DNA of 64,000 bases from Pseudomonadota bacterium (GTDB lineage Bacteria > Pseudomonadota > Alphaproteobacteria > Caulobacterales > Caulobacteraceae), in the NCBI GenBank assembly GCA_020161365.1, contig JAIUNU010000001.1:1-64000 (forward strand). Reading direction: 5' to 3'. The notes beneath the pieces were generated by a model. It was not told the DNA's origin. It was given only the letters and a program-made list of their open reading frames with translations, and searched no databases. Position 1 is the stretch's first letter, and every line of letters starts with the position of its first letter. Positions 36,780 through 46,952 of this stretch are shown here, piece by piece. The position numbers were made by a program, and so were the translations under genes.

Positions 36780-37856
36780 ATGCGTCGCCGCCTCCTCAAA
36801 GCCGCCCCGGCTATCGCGCTCTGCCTGGCCGTTTCCGCGTGCGGCGACGGAGTCTCGCGCGCGCCGTTCGCGGAGAGTCGAACGCCACCGGCGGTGACCT
36901 CACGCTTCTACCCGCCCCAGGGCTGGGCGTGGGGCTATGTGAAGACCGGAGATTCGACCGCTCAGCGCTACGGCGTCGCCTCACCGCCCGTCGCGCCTCG
37001 CGCCACCATCCTGATTCTGCCGGGCTACGGCGAAACGGCGGAAAAGTGGTTCGAGACGGTGTCGGATCTTGCGCAGCAAGGCTTCAGCGTCTGGGTGCTG
37101 GAGCGCCAGGGACAAGGGGGTTCGGAAAGGCTGACCCCATGGCGTGACCTGGGCCATGTCGACAGCTTCGACCCCGACGTCGCGGCGGTCAAAGCCTTGG
37201 TCGCAGCCGTCGTCCGCCCGGCGGGAGACGTTCCCCTGATCGTGCTTGGTCATGGCGAGGGCGGTCTCGTCGCCCTGAGAGCGGCGCAAGCCGGCTTGCC
37301 GATGAAGGGGATGGTTCTGTCTTCGCCCGCGTTTGGCCTGAAAACCCTGCCCCGCCCGCGATCCGACTTCGCTCGGTTCGCACCCGCGCTCAGGGCTCTA
37401 AAGCTCGGCTGGATCCGATCGCCGGACCAGCAGCCCTGGCGGCGAGACGCGCCTGACGGCAAGGCGCAGGGGCTCACCCAGGACGCGGCCCGCGGCAAGG
37501 TGCAGGCCGCATGGATGCTCGCGAACCCGGATCTCCGCATGGGCGGCAGGAGCCTTGGCTGGTTCGCCGCTTTCTTCGACGCCTCAGACGCCGCCGCCCA
37601 GGACATTCGAAAGGTCACGGTCCCTGTTCTCATGCTCAATGCGGGGCGAGACACCATTGTGACGCCGACGGCCCAAGCGCGTCTTTGCGAGGCGATGAAG
37701 GCCTGTCGCGAGATCCGCTACCCGGTAGCAGGTCATGATTTGCATATGGAATCGGACCGAGTCCGCAACGCTTGGCTCGGCGAGATCGCGGTCTTCGCCG
37801 CGCCTCCGGCGACCGCCAAAGCCCAGTCTGGCAAGGATCATCGTCACGGATTGTGA
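36780..37856 (+). CDS. alpha/beta-hydrolase lipoprotein with nucleophile Ser replaced by Gly
   Basis: This 358-residue protein resembles monoacylglycerol-lipase/lysophospholipase hydrolases. A lipobox LAVSAC (Cys about residue 21) predicts a lipid-anchored envelope protein. The fold markers are present ([21 protein letters not shown]), as are the Asp (AGRDTIV) and His (VAGHDLH) of the triad. The nucleophile elbow, however, reads GHGEGG with Gly159 (codon 37254-37256) where Ser is expected. It may be catalytically dead, use another residue, or bind ligand. An acyl-CoA/ACP-synthetase-like gene follows 87 nt downstream on the same strand. Confidence 0.78.
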   Translation: MRRRLLKAAPAIALCLAVSACGDGVSRAPFAESRTPPAVTSRFYPPQGWAWGYVKTGDSTAQRYGVASPPVAPRATILILPGYGETAEKWFETVSDLAQQGFSVWVLERQGQGGSERLTPWRDLGHVDSFDPDVAAVKALVAAVVRPAGDVPLIVLGHGEGGLVALRAAQAGLPMKGMVLSSPAFGLKTLPRPRSDFARFAPALRALKLGWIRSPDQQPWRRDAPDGKAQGLTQDAARGKVQAAWMLANPDLRMGGRSLGWFAAFFDASDAAAQDIRKVTVPVLMLNAGRDTIVTPTAQARLCEAMKACREIRYPVAGHDLHMESDRVRNAWLGEIAVFAAPPATAKAQSGKDHRHGL

Positions 37857-37943
37857 CTCTTTCTTGCAAAGCTGGACCTTCCTCGGCAGACTCGACGTTT
37901 AAGAACGAGAGCGCTCACCGCTCTTCGGGGAGGTTTCGCCGGG

Positions 37944-39497
37944 ATGCCGGTAGCTTACGACGTGCGGAACGGCCAAAAGGCCATCTTCGACGCCCTCATT
38001 GACGCCCGCGACAAGTTCGGCGCCAAAAAACCGATCCTGGAAGATCAGGATCGCAATCCGCTGACCTACACCGATCTCATCCGGGCCAGCTTCGCCCTGG
38101 GTCGCAAGATCGCCGCGATGACCAAGCCTGGCGAGAACGTCGGCGTCCTGCTGCCCTCCGGCGCGGGCTCTGTCGTCACCTTCTTCGCCCTGCATGCGTT
38201 CGGCCGCGTGCCGACGATGCTCAACTTCACGGCTGGCATTCGGAACATCAAAGCGGCCTGCAAGCTGGCCCAGGTGACACGGGTCCTGACCGCGCACAAG
38301 TTCGTCGAACTCGGGAAGCTGCACGATATCGTCGATGCGATCGGCGAGCACGCCCAGGTGACCTATCTGGAAGACGTTCGCGGAACGATCGGCCTGCCGG
38401 ACAAGCTGTTCGCCGCCGCCGCAGGCATGTTCCCGCGCCATTTCCGCGCCCCCGCCAAGCCCTCGGACAAAGGCGTCGTGCTGTTCACCTCCGGCAGCTT
38501 CGGCGCCCCGCGTGGCGTGGTGCTGACGCAGGAAAACTTGGTGCAGAACGCCATGCAGGTCGCCGCTCACATCGAGCTCGACCCGGACTGGGTGATGTTC
38601 AACCCCCTGCCCGTCTTCCATTGCTTTGGCCTGACCGGCGGTGTGATCCTGCCGATCCTGACCGGCATGAAGGCGTTCCAGTACCCCTCGCCGCTTCACA
38701 CCAAGCAGATCCCGCCGCTGATCAAGGACTCCAAGGCCTCGATCCTGCTGGCCACCGACACCTTCGTGAACCAGTACGCGCGCGCGGCCGAGTCTGATGA
38801 GCTGGCGGGTCTTGAGTTCGTGGTCTGCGGCGCCGAGAAGGTTCGCGATGAGACCCACACCCTGATCAAGGAGCGCTTCGGCGGCGTACCGCTGCTCGAA
38901 GGCTATGGCGCGACCGAGGCCTCGCCCGTCATTGCCGTGAACAAGCCGACCGACAACCGTCCCGGCACCGTCGGCGGCCTCCTTCCGGGCCAGGAGGTTC
39001 GCATCGAGCCGGTCGAGGGCATTCCCGAAGGCGGACGCCTTTTCGTGCGCGGTCCCAACATCATGGCCGGCTACCTGCGCGAGGACGGCGGCGTAGACGC
39101 GCCGGAAGGCGGCTGGCACGACACCGGCGATGTCGTCAGCATGACCGACGACCAGTGGATTACGATCAAGGGGCGGGTGAAACGCTTCGCCAAGATCGGC
39201 GGGGAGATGGTCTCGCTGACCGCCGCCGAGGATCTCGCCTCAGCCGTCTGGCCGGACGGTCGCCACGCGGTGATCTCGATGCCCGACAAGAAGAAGGGCG
39301 AAAAGCTCATTCTGGTCACCGACCGCCATGACGCTGACGTCGCGCCGCTTGTCGCGCACGCTCAGACGATCGGCGCGCCCGAACTGGCGGTGCCGCGGAA
39401 GATCCTCAAGGTCACGGAAGTTCCCGTGCTCGGCAGCGGCAAGACCGACTACGTCGCGATCCAGCGCATGGCCGAAACCGACACCCAGGCCGCCTGA
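37944..39497 (+). CDS. AMP-forming acyl ligase (acyl-CoA/acyl-ACP synthetase-like)
   Basis: This 517-residue adenylate-forming enzyme probably activates a fatty acid or related acid. Motifs: P-loop LFTSGSFGAPRGVVL (residues about 181-195), YGATEASP, HDTGDV, and the hinge GRVKRFAKIGGEMVSL. The catalytic Lys is in LGSGKTDY near the C-terminus. The domain order resembles the C-terminal half of Aas. The P-loop has Phe and Arg where most relatives have Thr and Lys. The preceding lysophospholipase-like lipoprotein suggests a shared role in acyl-chain recycling (inference). Confidence 0.83.
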   Translation: MPVAYDVRNGQKAIFDALIDARDKFGAKKPILEDQDRNPLTYTDLIRASFALGRKIAAMTKPGENVGVLLPSGAGSVVTFFALHAFGRVPTMLNFTAGIRNIKAACKLAQVTRVLTAHKFVELGKLHDIVDAIGEHAQVTYLEDVRGTIGLPDKLFAAAAGMFPRHFRAPAKPSDKGVVLFTSGSFGAPRGVVLTQENLVQNAMQVAAHIELDPDWVMFNPLPVFHCFGLTGGVILPILTGMKAFQYPSPLHTKQIPPLIKDSKASILLATDTFVNQYARAAESDELAGLEFVVCGAEKVRDETHTLIKERFGGVPLLEGYGATEASPVIAVNKPTDNRPGTVGGLLPGQEVRIEPVEGIPEGGRLFVRGPNIMAGYLREDGGVDAPEGGWHDTGDVVSMTDDQWITIKGRVKRFAKIGGEMVSLTAAEDLASAVWPDGRHAVISMPDKKKGEKLILVTDRHDADVAPLVAHAQTIGAPELAVPRKILKVTEVPVLGSGKTDYVAIQRMAETDTQAA

Positions 39498-39511
39498 ACA
39501 GGCTAAGGCGG

Positions 39512-40969
39512 CTAGAACGTCGCCCCGAGCGCTTCAAGCTCGGCGCGGAAGCCCTGCTTGCGGGCGTGCGCCGCTCGAAGATCGACGACGAAGCTCGCGT
39601 GGTCTGGATATTCGCCGAAGTCGCCGACCATGACGGCGAGCGACTCGGCCTCCAGCAACTGGCGCGCGGCGTCGGCGTAGCGAGTCGCGACGCCGTAGGT
39701 CAGCACATGCTGGATGGAGGCGCGCAGCAGCAGCGAGGCCGCCAGCGGATAGCTCCCCTCCAGCCGCCGCGCCGCCTCGGTGATGAGGACCTCGTCGGCG
39801 CCGTTGATCTCGCCCGAGCGCGACAACACCAGACGCGAGGCCGCCGGAAAGTCGGGCCAAGACACGAAGAACGCCAGCGCGGTGTCAAAGCGCGGAAAGC
39901 GTCGCGCGACCGCCTTGGCCTGATCCTCGGCCTCGACGTCGTCGAAGTCAGGAAGGCCCTTCAGGTAGGTTCTCAGCAGCGGAATGGAGAGCGTGCGCTC
40001 GAATTCAGCCCAGCGGCGCTTTTGAGCCTCCTGTTGATGCCCGGTCGCCTCCAGCGCCTCCAACATCATCTCTTCCCAGGCGGCCCGCTCCTCGACGGAC
40101 GTGGGATGGCGTCCCCGCACTTCGCCGGGCGCGCCGGCCTGTAGCGTGGCCAAGGCGTCCTCGCCACGGCCAGCCGCAAGCAGTCGCCGGGCGATCTCGG
40201 CCGAAACGAGCGGCGTGCGACGAAGCTCCGGCGCGAAGGTCGCTTCAAAGGCGTCGATATCACCGCTGGCGTCGGCTAGGCGCCGCAGTGCGTCCTTGTA
40301 AACCGCCGCCATGGGGTCCGCGCCGCGCAGCCTCTTGGCGTTCATCGCCAGAACGGTTTCCAGCACCTGCCGCAGATGGGCGCGCCCCTGGGGCCCCATC
40401 GCAGGCCCGAGCGCACTGGCGAGCGGGCCCATCTGGGCGTGATAGTCGGTGGCCAGGATTTTGGCGGTCCGCTCCGCCAAAGCGATCGGCTCGGGCACGG
40501 CCTTCTCGGCAATGGCGCCGATGGAGTCACGCGCCGCCAGGAAGACATCGCCGATCGGACCGTCGGGCTGACTGAGCCGATCCAGCGTCGGAGACGCCAG
40601 GTCCAAGAGGTCCAGCATGAGGTCGAGGGCGGCGGTCGCATCGTCCTGCGACAGCCGTTCGATCATCCGGCGATGCAAATCGAGGTCCCGAGCGAACGCT
40701 GGACGCTTGCGCCAGTGGATTCGGGAAGACGACTTGCCGATCGTCGCCAGGCGCTTGGAGATTTCCAGAGCAAGCCCTTCGGCGCTGGCCTCAGCGAACA
40801 GCTCAAGCCGCAGCACCCGCTTGACGTGGCTGTCACTGGACAGGTCGAGCAGGATGGCGGCAAGCCGCTCCGCGCCAAGCTCTACCAGATTGGCCTCGGA
40901 AAGGGTCGTCTTGGACCCTTTCCGAGCCTTTGGCTTCTCGGTCGTCGTCGCAGCAGCCTTGCGCGCCAT
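39512..40969 (-). CDS. DUF6880-like alpha-helical protein of unknown function
   Basis: This 485-residue cytoplasmic protein begins with a Lys/Ala-rich stretch (residues 1-22) and is almost entirely helical. LLDLSSDSHVKRVLRLEL near residue 40 and TPR-like helical pairs later are the recognisable features. It resembles the DUF6880 family, though I am not certain of the number. No catalytic motif or membrane segment is seen. It is the last gene on the strand of the PDH operon, 19 nt after lpd, so it may be expressed with it. Confidence 0.65.
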   Translation of the reverse strand: MARKAAATTTEKPKARKGSKTTLSEANLVELGAERLAAILLDLSSDSHVKRVLRLELFAEASAEGLALEISKRLATIGKSSSRIHWRKRPAFARDLDLHRRMIERLSQDDATAALDLMLDLLDLASPTLDRLSQPDGPIGDVFLAARDSIGAIAEKAVPEPIALAERTAKILATDYHAQMGPLASALGPAMGPQGRAHLRQVLETVLAMNAKRLRGADPMAAVYKDALRRLADASGDIDAFEATFAPELRRTPLVSAEIARRLLAAGRGEDALATLQAGAPGEVRGRHPTSVEERAAWEEMMLEALEATGHQQEAQKRRWAEFERTLSIPLLRTYLKGLPDFDDVEAEDQAKAVARRFPRFDTALAFFVSWPDFPAASRLVLSRSGEINGADEVLITEAARRLEGSYPLAASLLLRASIQHVLTYGVATRYADAARQLLEAESLAVMVGDFGEYPDHASFVVDLRAAHARKQGFRAELEALGATF

Positions 40970-40988
40970 CCAGTCTCCTAGGTCGGCC

Positions 40989-42389
40989 CTAGATGTGCAG
41001 GACTCGCCCGTAGGCGTCCAGAGCCGCCTCGTGCATCGCTTCCGACATGGTCGGGTGGGCGTAGACGACGCCGTGCAGGTCTTCCTCGGTCGCTTCCAGG
41101 GTGATGGCGGTGACGAAGCCCTGGATCATCTCGGTGACTTCGTGGCCGATCATGTGGGCGCCGATCAGGGCGCCAGTCTTAGCGTCGAACACGGTCTTCA
41201 CGAAGCCTTCGACCTCGCCTGCGGCCACGGCCTTGCCGTTGACGCGGAACGGGAAGCGGCCGGCCTTGACCTCGATGCCCGCCGCCTTGGCGCCGGCTTC
41301 GGTGTAGCCGACCGAGGCGACCTGCGGGTTGGCGTAGGTGCAGCCCGGGATCGGCGAGTGGACGTTGGGCGTCTTGTAGCCGGCGATGGCTTCCGCCGCG
41401 TGGATGCCTTCGTGGCTGGCCTTGTGGGCGAGCCAGGGCGCGCCGGCGATGTCACCGATGGCGTAGAGGCCGGGCACATTGGTGCGGCCGTGCTTGTCGG
41501 TGACGACATGGCCGCGATCCAGGCTGACGCCCAGAGCTTCGAGGCCGTCGTTGTTCGGCGCGATGCCGACGGCGACGATGCACTTCTCGGCCGTCAGCTG
41601 TTCGATCTTGCCGCCGGCTTCCACGGTGACGGCGACGCCGTCCTTGGTCTTCTCGATCTTGCTGACCTTGGCGCCGACGCGGAACTTGATGCCGCGTTTT
41701 TCGAACGCCTTCTGGGCGGCCTTCGAGACTTCCTCGTCCTCGACCGGCATGATGCGGTCGATGGCTTCGACGACGGTCACTTCGGCGCCCAGGGCGCGAT
41801 AGAAGCTCGCGAACTCGATGCCGATGGCGCCGGAGCCGATCACAACTAGCGACTTGGGCATCGACTTCGGGGCCAGGGCGTCGCGATAGGTCCAAATCTT
41901 GTCGCCGTCCGAAACCGCGCCAATGGCCGGAATTTCACGGGCGCGGGCGCCGCTGGCCAGGATCACGTTCTTGGCCTGCACGGTGCGGCTGCCGCCGGCC
42001 TTCAGGGCGATGACGACCTTTGGCGCCGGGGCGCCCTTCTCGAGCTTGGCCTCGCCTTCGATCACCTCGATCTTGTGCTTCTTCATCAGGAAGGCAATGC
42101 CGCCCGACATGTTCTTGGCCACGCCGCGCGAGCGCTCGATGATCTTGCCGAAGTCGAACGAGGCCTTCTCGACCGACAGGCCATAGCCGCCCAGGTGCGA
42201 CAGCTGCTCGTAAACCTCTCCGGACTTCAGCAGCGCCTTGGTCGGGATACACCCCCAGTTCAGGCAGATGCCGCCCAGGTTTTCACGCTCGACGATGGCC
42301 GTCTTCAGGCCCAGCTGGCTGGCGCGGATCGCGGCCACATAGCCGCCAGGACCGGCGCCGATGACGACAACATCGAATTCCGTGGACAT
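40989..42389 (-). CDS. lpdA: dihydrolipoamide dehydrogenase (E3)
   Basis: This 466-residue flavoprotein reoxidises dihydrolipoyl groups of the 2-oxoacid dehydrogenases, passing electrons to NAD. FAD motif VIGAGPGGYVAAIRA at 9-23, redox disulfide CLNWGC near 42-47, NAD motif VIGSGAIGIEFAS, and the C-terminal active-site dyad AHPTMSE are all present. It closes the pdhA-pdhB-pdhC-gpx-lpd cluster on the minus strand. Confidence 0.95.
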   Translation of the reverse strand: MSTEFDVVVIGAGPGGYVAAIRASQLGLKTAIVERENLGGICLNWGCIPTKALLKSGEVYEQLSHLGGYGLSVEKASFDFGKIIERSRGVAKNMSGGIAFLMKKHKIEVIEGEAKLEKGAPAPKVVIALKAGGSRTVQAKNVILASGARAREIPAIGAVSDGDKIWTYRDALAPKSMPKSLVVIGSGAIGIEFASFYRALGAEVTVVEAIDRIMPVEDEEVSKAAQKAFEKRGIKFRVGAKVSKIEKTKDGVAVTVEAGGKIEQLTAEKCIVAVGIAPNNDGLEALGVSLDRGHVVTDKHGRTNVPGLYAIGDIAGAPWLAHKASHEGIHAAEAIAGYKTPNVHSPIPGCTYANPQVASVGYTEAGAKAAGIEVKAGRFPFRVNGKAVAAGEVEGFVKTVFDAKTGALIGAHMIGHEVTEMIQGFVTAITLEATEEDLHGVVYAHPTMSEAMHEAALDAYGRVLHI

Positions 42390-42471
42390 GTTCTTCTAAC
42401 CCTGACTTTGGCGGCCGCACGAGGGAGCGCGCGGCGCCGATCGACCAGTCCGCAAACCGGTCTGGGAGAAA

Positions 42472-42954
42472 CTAAAGCAGCGCCTCGACCGCGACCTTCA
42501 GGTCTTCCGGCTTCACGGTCGGCGCAAAGCGATCGACGACCTGACCGTCCTTGCCGATGAGGAACTTGGTGAAGTTCCACTTGATGGCCTCGGTGCCCAG
42601 CACGCCCTTCTGTTCCTTTTTGAGGAAGCGATAAAGCGGATGCGCGTCGGCGCCGTTGACGTCGATCTTGCTCATGACCGGGAAACTGACGTCGTAGGTC
42701 AGCGAGCAGAAGTTCGCGATCTCGGCGGCGTCGCCCGGCTCCTGAGCGCCGAACTGGTTGCAGGGGAAGGCCAGCACCGTGAAGCCACGATCCTTGTACG
42801 CCTTGTAGAGCGCCTCCAGGCCTTCGTACTGAGGCGTGAACCCGCACTTGCTGGCGGTGTTCACGATCAGCAGCACCTGCCCGCGATAGTCGGCCAGGCT
42901 CACGTCCTGGCCGTCCAGCGTCTTGGCGGAATAGTCGTAGACCGACATGGCCAT
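42472..42954 (-). CDS. gpx: glutathione peroxidase family protein (Cys type)
   Basis: This 160-residue thiol peroxidase reduces hydroperoxides with glutathione or thioredoxin. The peroxidatic residue is Cys, not selenocysteine, in NTASKCGFTPQY (near residue 37). The Gln (PCNQFGAQEPG) and Trp (KWNFTKFLIG) of the catalytic tetrad follow. It sits only 16 nt after pdhC and 82 nt before lpd, inside the PDH operon, which suggests it protects the lipoyl thiols of the complex (inference). Confidence 0.92.
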   Translation of the reverse strand: MAMSVYDYSAKTLDGQDVSLADYRGQVLLIVNTASKCGFTPQYEGLEALYKAYKDRGFTVLAFPCNQFGAQEPGDAAEIANFCSLTYDVSFPVMSKIDVNGADAHPLYRFLKKEQKGVLGTEAIKWNFTKFLIGKDGQVVDRFAPTVKPEDLKVAVEALL

Positions 42955-42970
42955 CCCCTCCCGCGCCTGA

Positions 42971-44263
42971 TCAGACGATCAGGGTCAGCGGTTCTTCGAT
43001 CAGCGGCTTGAAGGCCGCCAGGAACTTGGCGCCGACCGAGCCGTCGACCACGCGGTGATCGCAGGTCAGGGTCACGGTCATAACCGTGGCCACGGCCAGC
43101 TGGCCGTTCTTGACGACCGGACGCTGCTCGCCCGCGCCGACACTCATGATCGCGCCTTGCGGCTCGTTGATGATCGAGGCGAACGACTTGATGCCGAACA
43201 TGCCAAGGTTTGAGATCGAGAAGGTGCCGCCCTGGAATTCCTCGGGCTTCAGCTTCTTGTCCTTGGCGCGCTGGGCCAGGTCCTTCATCTCGGCGGAGAT
43301 CTGAGCCAGGCCCTTCGTCTCGGCCTTGCGGATGATCGGCGTGATCAGCCCGCCATCGACCGCCACGGCGACGGCGATGTCGGCATGGTGGTGCATGGCG
43401 ATGCCTTCCGGCGTGTAGCTCGCGTTGGCTTCGGGAACCTGCTTCAGGGCCACGGCGGCAGCCTTGATGACGATGTCGTTCACCGAGACCTTCACGCCTT
43501 GCTTCTCCAGCAGGCCGTTGATCTTGGCGCGAGCGGCCAGCAGCGCGTCGATCTCGAGATCGATCGTCAGCGGGAAGTGCGGAACGTCACGGAAGCTCTC
43601 CGTCATGCGACGGGCGATCGTCTTGCGCATGCCGTCCAGCGGCACGAGGTCGTAGGAACCGGCGGGAATGCCCATCTGCTCCAGCGACTGGACCTGACGC
43701 GGCGCGGCGGCGGCCGGAGCTGCAGCGGCGGGCGCCGAAGCCGGAGCGGCCTTGGCGGCCGGAGCGCCCGACTTGGCGGCCTCGACGTCCGATTTCACGA
43801 CGCGGCCATGCGGACCCGTGCCCTTGATGGCCTTGAGGTCCAGGCCGGCGGCCGAAGCCAGGCGACGGGCCAGCGGCGACGCGAACACGCGCGAGCCGTC
43901 GGCGGCGACGGGAGCGGCCGGTGCGGGAGCAGCCGGAGCAGCGGCGGGAGCAGCAGCCGCCGGAGCCGCCGCAGCAGCGGCCTTGGGCGCTTCGGCCTTG
44001 GGAGCCGGCGCCGGGCTCTCACCCTCGCCCGCCAGCTTGGCGATCAGAGCGTTGACCTTGACGTTCTCGGTCCCGGCCTCGACCAGGATGGCTTCCACGA
44101 CGCCTTCGTCGACGGCTTCGACTTCCATCGTCGCCTTGTCGGTCTCGATCTCAGCGATCACGTCGCCGGCCTTGACGGTGTCGCCGACCTTGACGTGCCA
44201 CTTGGCGAGGGTCCCCTCCTCCATGGTGGGCGACAGGGCGGGCATCAGAATGTCGATCGACAT
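42971..44263 (-). CDS. pdhC: pyruvate dehydrogenase E2, dihydrolipoamide acetyltransferase
   Basis: This 430-residue core subunit has one lipoyl domain (residues 1-76, lipoyl Lys in [15 protein letters not shown]), a long Ala/Pro linker (about 82-122), a peripheral-subunit-binding domain (about 128-165) and a second Ala/Pro linker. The C-terminal transacetylase domain carries the catalytic DHRVVDG. It transfers acetyl groups to CoA. The 143-nt gap from pdhB contains a strong hairpin. Confidence 0.95.
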   Translation of the reverse strand: MSIDILMPALSPTMEEGTLAKWHVKVGDTVKAGDVIAEIETDKATMEVEAVDEGVVEAILVEAGTENVKVNALIAKLAGEGESPAPAPKAEAPKAAAAAAPAAAAPAAAPAAPAPAAPVAADGSRVFASPLARRLASAAGLDLKAIKGTGPHGRVVKSDVEAAKSGAPAAKAAPASAPAAAAPAAAAPRQVQSLEQMGIPAGSYDLVPLDGMRKTIARRMTESFRDVPHFPLTIDLEIDALLAARAKINGLLEKQGVKVSVNDIVIKAAAVALKQVPEANASYTPEGIAMHHHADIAVAVAVDGGLITPIIRKAETKGLAQISAEMKDLAQRAKDKKLKPEEFQGGTFSISNLGMFGIKSFASIINEPQGAIMSVGAGEQRPVVKNGQLAVATVMTVTLTCDHRVVDGSVGAKFLAAFKPLIEEPLTLIV

Positions 44264-44373
44264 TGAGCTTTTTCCTCAATCGTTCGGGACGTTAGCGAGC
44301 CCCTTTTTGTCTCAGGGGGCCGGCGTCCGCGATACCCCGCGTTTGAGCGGGATGAATATCTTGGCCAAGAGCA

Positions 44374-44400
44374 GCGGCCCCCGCCCGGGGCGAGGGCCGC
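44374..44400 (-). promoter_or_regulatory. GC-rich hairpin between pdhB and pdhC
   Basis: GCGGCCC-CGCCC and its complement form a stem of about 12 bp just after the pdhB stop. There is no T-run on the minus strand, so it may act as an mRNA stabiliser or attenuator between the E1 and E2 genes rather than a terminator. Role inferred from position only. Confidence 0.4.
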
Positions 44401-44406
44401 GATCTC

Positions 44407-45759
44407 CTAGCGGTAGCAGACCGCCTTGGCCGCCTTCACGATCTTCTCGACCGACGGCAGGCTCATCGCTTCCAGGTTGGCCGCATAGGGCAGCGGAACG
44501 TCTTCCTGGTGCACCCGCAGCGGCGGGGCGTCCAGGTAGTCGAAGCCGTGCTCGGTGATGCGCGCCACGATCTCGGCGCCGACGCCCATCGGGCCCCAGC
44601 CTTCCTCAACCGTCACCAGGCGGTTGGTCTTCTTGACGCTTTCCAGGATGGTCGCGTGGTCCATCGGACGGATCGTGCGCAGGTCGACGACCTCCGCCTG
44701 GATGCCTTCCTTCTCCAGCTCTTCGGCGGCCTTCAGAGCGAAACCGACCATGCGGCTGTAGGCGACCAGCGTGACGTCCGAACCCAGGCGGCGAACCTTG
44801 GCCTTGCCGATCGGCACGACCCAATCCTCGACGTCCGGGATGTCGAACTCGTGGCCGTACATCATCTCGTGCTCGAGGAAGACGACCGGGTTCGGATCGC
44901 GGATCGCAGCCTTCAAGAGGCCCTTGGCGTCAGCGGCGTCGTAGGGCGCGATGACTTTCAGGCCCGGAACGTTGCCGTACCACGCGGCGTAGTCCTGGCT
45001 GTGCTGGGCGCCGACGCGCGAAGCCGCGCCGTTCGGGCCGCGGAACACGATCGACGACTTGATCTGACCGCCCGACATGTAGAGCGTCTTGGCGGCCGAG
45101 TTGATGATGTGGTCGATCGCCTGCATGGCGAAGTTCCAGGTCATGAACTCGACGATCGGCTTCAGGCCGGCCATGGCCGCCCCGACGCCCATGCCGGCGA
45201 AGCCGTGCTCAGTGATCGGGGTGTCGATGACGCGGCGGTCGCCGAACTCCTGCAGCAGCTCGCGGCTGACCTTGTAGGCGCCCTGGTACTGGGCGACTTC
45301 CTCGCCCATCAGGAATACGCGGTCGTCACGGCGCATCTCTTCGGCCATGGCGTCGCGCAGGGCGTCCCGGACCGTGATCTTCTTCAGCGGCTTACCGTCG
45401 ATCTCGGGATCGGCGAAGGTCGATGCGGCGGAGATCGGACCGCCGGCAGCCGGAGCCGGCGCGACCGGGGCCGGCGCGGCTTCTGCAGCGGGAGCGGCAG
45501 CGGCAGGCGCCGCAGCTTCGCCTTCGCCCTTCAGGCGCGCGATCAGCGTGTTGACCTTGACGTTCTCGCTGCCGGCCGGAACCAGGATGGCCTCGATCAC
45601 GCCCTCGTCGACGGCTTCGACCTCCATCGTCGCCTTGTCGGTTTCGATCTCGGCGATGACATCGCCGGCCTTGATGGTGTCGCCTTCCTTCACCAGCCAC
45701 TTGGCCAGGGTGCCTTCCTCCATCGTGGGGGAAAGCGCGGGCATCAGGATGTCCGTCAC
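44407..45759 (-). CDS. pdhB: pyruvate dehydrogenase E1 beta with N-terminal lipoyl domain
   Basis: This 450-residue E1 beta subunit starts at the GTG overlapping the pdhA stop (GTGA); the frame runs open further upstream through pdhA, which is a shadow. Residues 1-76 form a lipoyl domain nearly the same as that of E2 ([15 protein letters not shown]). An Ala/Pro linker (about 84-115) follows, then the transketolase-like beta domain ([34 protein letters not shown]). The lipoyl-E1 beta fusion is known in alphaproteobacteria. Confidence 0.95.
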   Translation of the reverse strand: MTDILMPALSPTMEEGTLAKWLVKEGDTIKAGDVIAEIETDKATMEVEAVDEGVIEAILVPAGSENVKVNTLIARLKGEGEAAAPAAAAPAAEAAPAPVAPAPAAGGPISAASTFADPEIDGKPLKKITVRDALRDAMAEEMRRDDRVFLMGEEVAQYQGAYKVSRELLQEFGDRRVIDTPITEHGFAGMGVGAAMAGLKPIVEFMTWNFAMQAIDHIINSAAKTLYMSGGQIKSSIVFRGPNGAASRVGAQHSQDYAAWYGNVPGLKVIAPYDAADAKGLLKAAIRDPNPVVFLEHEMMYGHEFDIPDVEDWVVPIGKAKVRRLGSDVTLVAYSRMVGFALKAAEELEKEGIQAEVVDLRTIRPMDHATILESVKKTNRLVTVEEGWGPMGVGAEIVARITEHGFDYLDAPPLRVHQEDVPLPYAANLEAMSLPSVEKIVKAAKAVCYR

Positions 45760-46787
45760 TCGGCGGCCTCCAGGTAGACGTCGGTATACAGTTCCGAGGG
45801 ATCGGGCTCGGGGCTCGTGCGGGCGAACTCGGCGGCTTCGGCGACGATGCGCTTCACTTCCGCGTCGACGCCCTTCAGGTCGTCTTCGGTGACGCCAGCC
45901 TTGGCCAGGCGTTCCTTGATGTGGTCGATCGGATCGCGGGTGGTCTTCACCTCGTCGACCTCTTCCTTGGTCCGGTACTTGGCCGGATCGGACATCGAGT
46001 GACCACGATAGCGATAGGTCTTCATCTCGAGGATGTAGGGACCTTGGCCGCTGCGGGCGTGCTCGGTGGCGCGGGCGCCGGCTTCGCGGACGGCGATGAC
46101 ATCCATGCCGTCGACTTCCTCGCCCGGGATACGGAACGAGACGCCGCGCTTGTGGAAGGCGGTTTCCGACGCGGCGCGCTCGACGGCCGTGCCCATGGCG
46201 TACTGGTTGTTCTCGATCACATACACGACCGGCAGCTTCCACAGCTGGGCCATGTTGAAGCTCTCGTAGACCTGGCCCTGGTTGGCCGCGCCATCGCCCA
46301 TGTAGGCGTAAGAGACGTTGCCGTTGCCCTTGTAGCTGTTGGCCAGCGCCAGACCGGTGCCGAGCGCGACCTGCGCGCCGACAATGCCGTGGCCGCCGTA
46401 GAAGCCGGTGGCGATGTCGAACATGTGCATCGACCCGCCCTTGCCCTTGGACGAACCGCCGGCGCGGCCGGTGAGTTCAGCCATGACTTCACGGGGATCC
46501 ATGCCAGCGGCCAGCATGTGGCCGTGGTCACGGTAGCCCGTGATGATCTGGTCGCCCTTCTGCGAGATCGACTGCATGCCGACCGCGATGGCTTCCTGAC
46601 CGATGTACAGGTGGCAGAAGCCGCCGATCAGGCCCATGCCGTACAACTGGCCGGCGCGCTCCTCGAAGCGGCGGATCAGCAGCATGTCCTGATAGAATTT
46701 CAGGAGTTCGTCCTTGCCGACGAAGGCGTTGACACCGGTTTCCGGCGCCTTGCCCTCGGAGGCGTCAGCCTTGCGCGTGCGCGCCAT
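45756..46787 (-). CDS. pdhA: pyruvate dehydrogenase E1 alpha
   Basis: This 343-residue subunit binds thiamine diphosphate and decarboxylates pyruvate with PdhB. The ThDP motif [17 protein letters not shown]...NNQYAMGT is complete and the phosphorylation-loop-like [13 protein letters not shown] follows. Residues 1-20 are a Lys/Arg-rich extension. The upstream gene ftsB lies 165 nt away, so the PDH promoter is expected in that gap. Confidence 0.95.
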   Translation of the reverse strand: MARTRKADASEGKAPETGVNAFVGKDELLKFYQDMLLIRRFEERAGQLYGMGLIGGFCHLYIGQEAIAVGMQSISQKGDQIITGYRDHGHMLAAGMDPREVMAELTGRAGGSSKGKGGSMHMFDIATGFYGGHGIVGAQVALGTGLALANSYKGNGNVSYAYMGDGAANQGQVYESFNMAQLWKLPVVYVIENNQYAMGTAVERAASETAFHKRGVSFRIPGEEVDGMDVIAVREAGARATEHARSGQGPYILEMKTYRYRGHSMSDPAKYRTKEEVDEVKTTRDPIDHIKERLAKAGVTEDDLKGVDAEVKRIVAEAAEFARTSPEPDPSELYTDVYLEAAE

Positions 46788-46824
46788 TCAAATCTCCCTG
46801 GCCAATCTTCATCGCGGCCTTCGT

Positions 46825-46840
46825 GCTAAAAGCGCTTCCC
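46825..46840. promoter_or_regulatory. possible LacI-type operator upstream of pdhA
   Basis: GGGAAGCGCTTTTA (minus sense) matches 11 of 14 positions of the palindrome at 14559-14572, including the central AAGCGCTT. It lies about 38 nt upstream of the pdhA ATG. A short GC-centred match is weak evidence on its own. Confidence 0.3.
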
Positions 46841-46952
46841 GCCGAAAATTCGTCGGTTCCGCGAAGGAAACGCCTTGCTGTCCGTTGCGATCGAGCATGG
46901 ATCCTGACGATCCACGAACGACCGGCAGCATGTTCCGAGATATAGCGCCGGA

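Noticed and set aside
42839..42847. Selenocysteine glutathione peroxidase
   Set aside because: The peroxidatic codon is a Cys codon, not TGA.
44407..46242. A 611-residue fused PDH E1 product
   Set aside because: The upstream part of this frame is a shadow of pdhA; the GTG overlapping the pdhA stop gives a normal lipoyl-E1 beta subunit.
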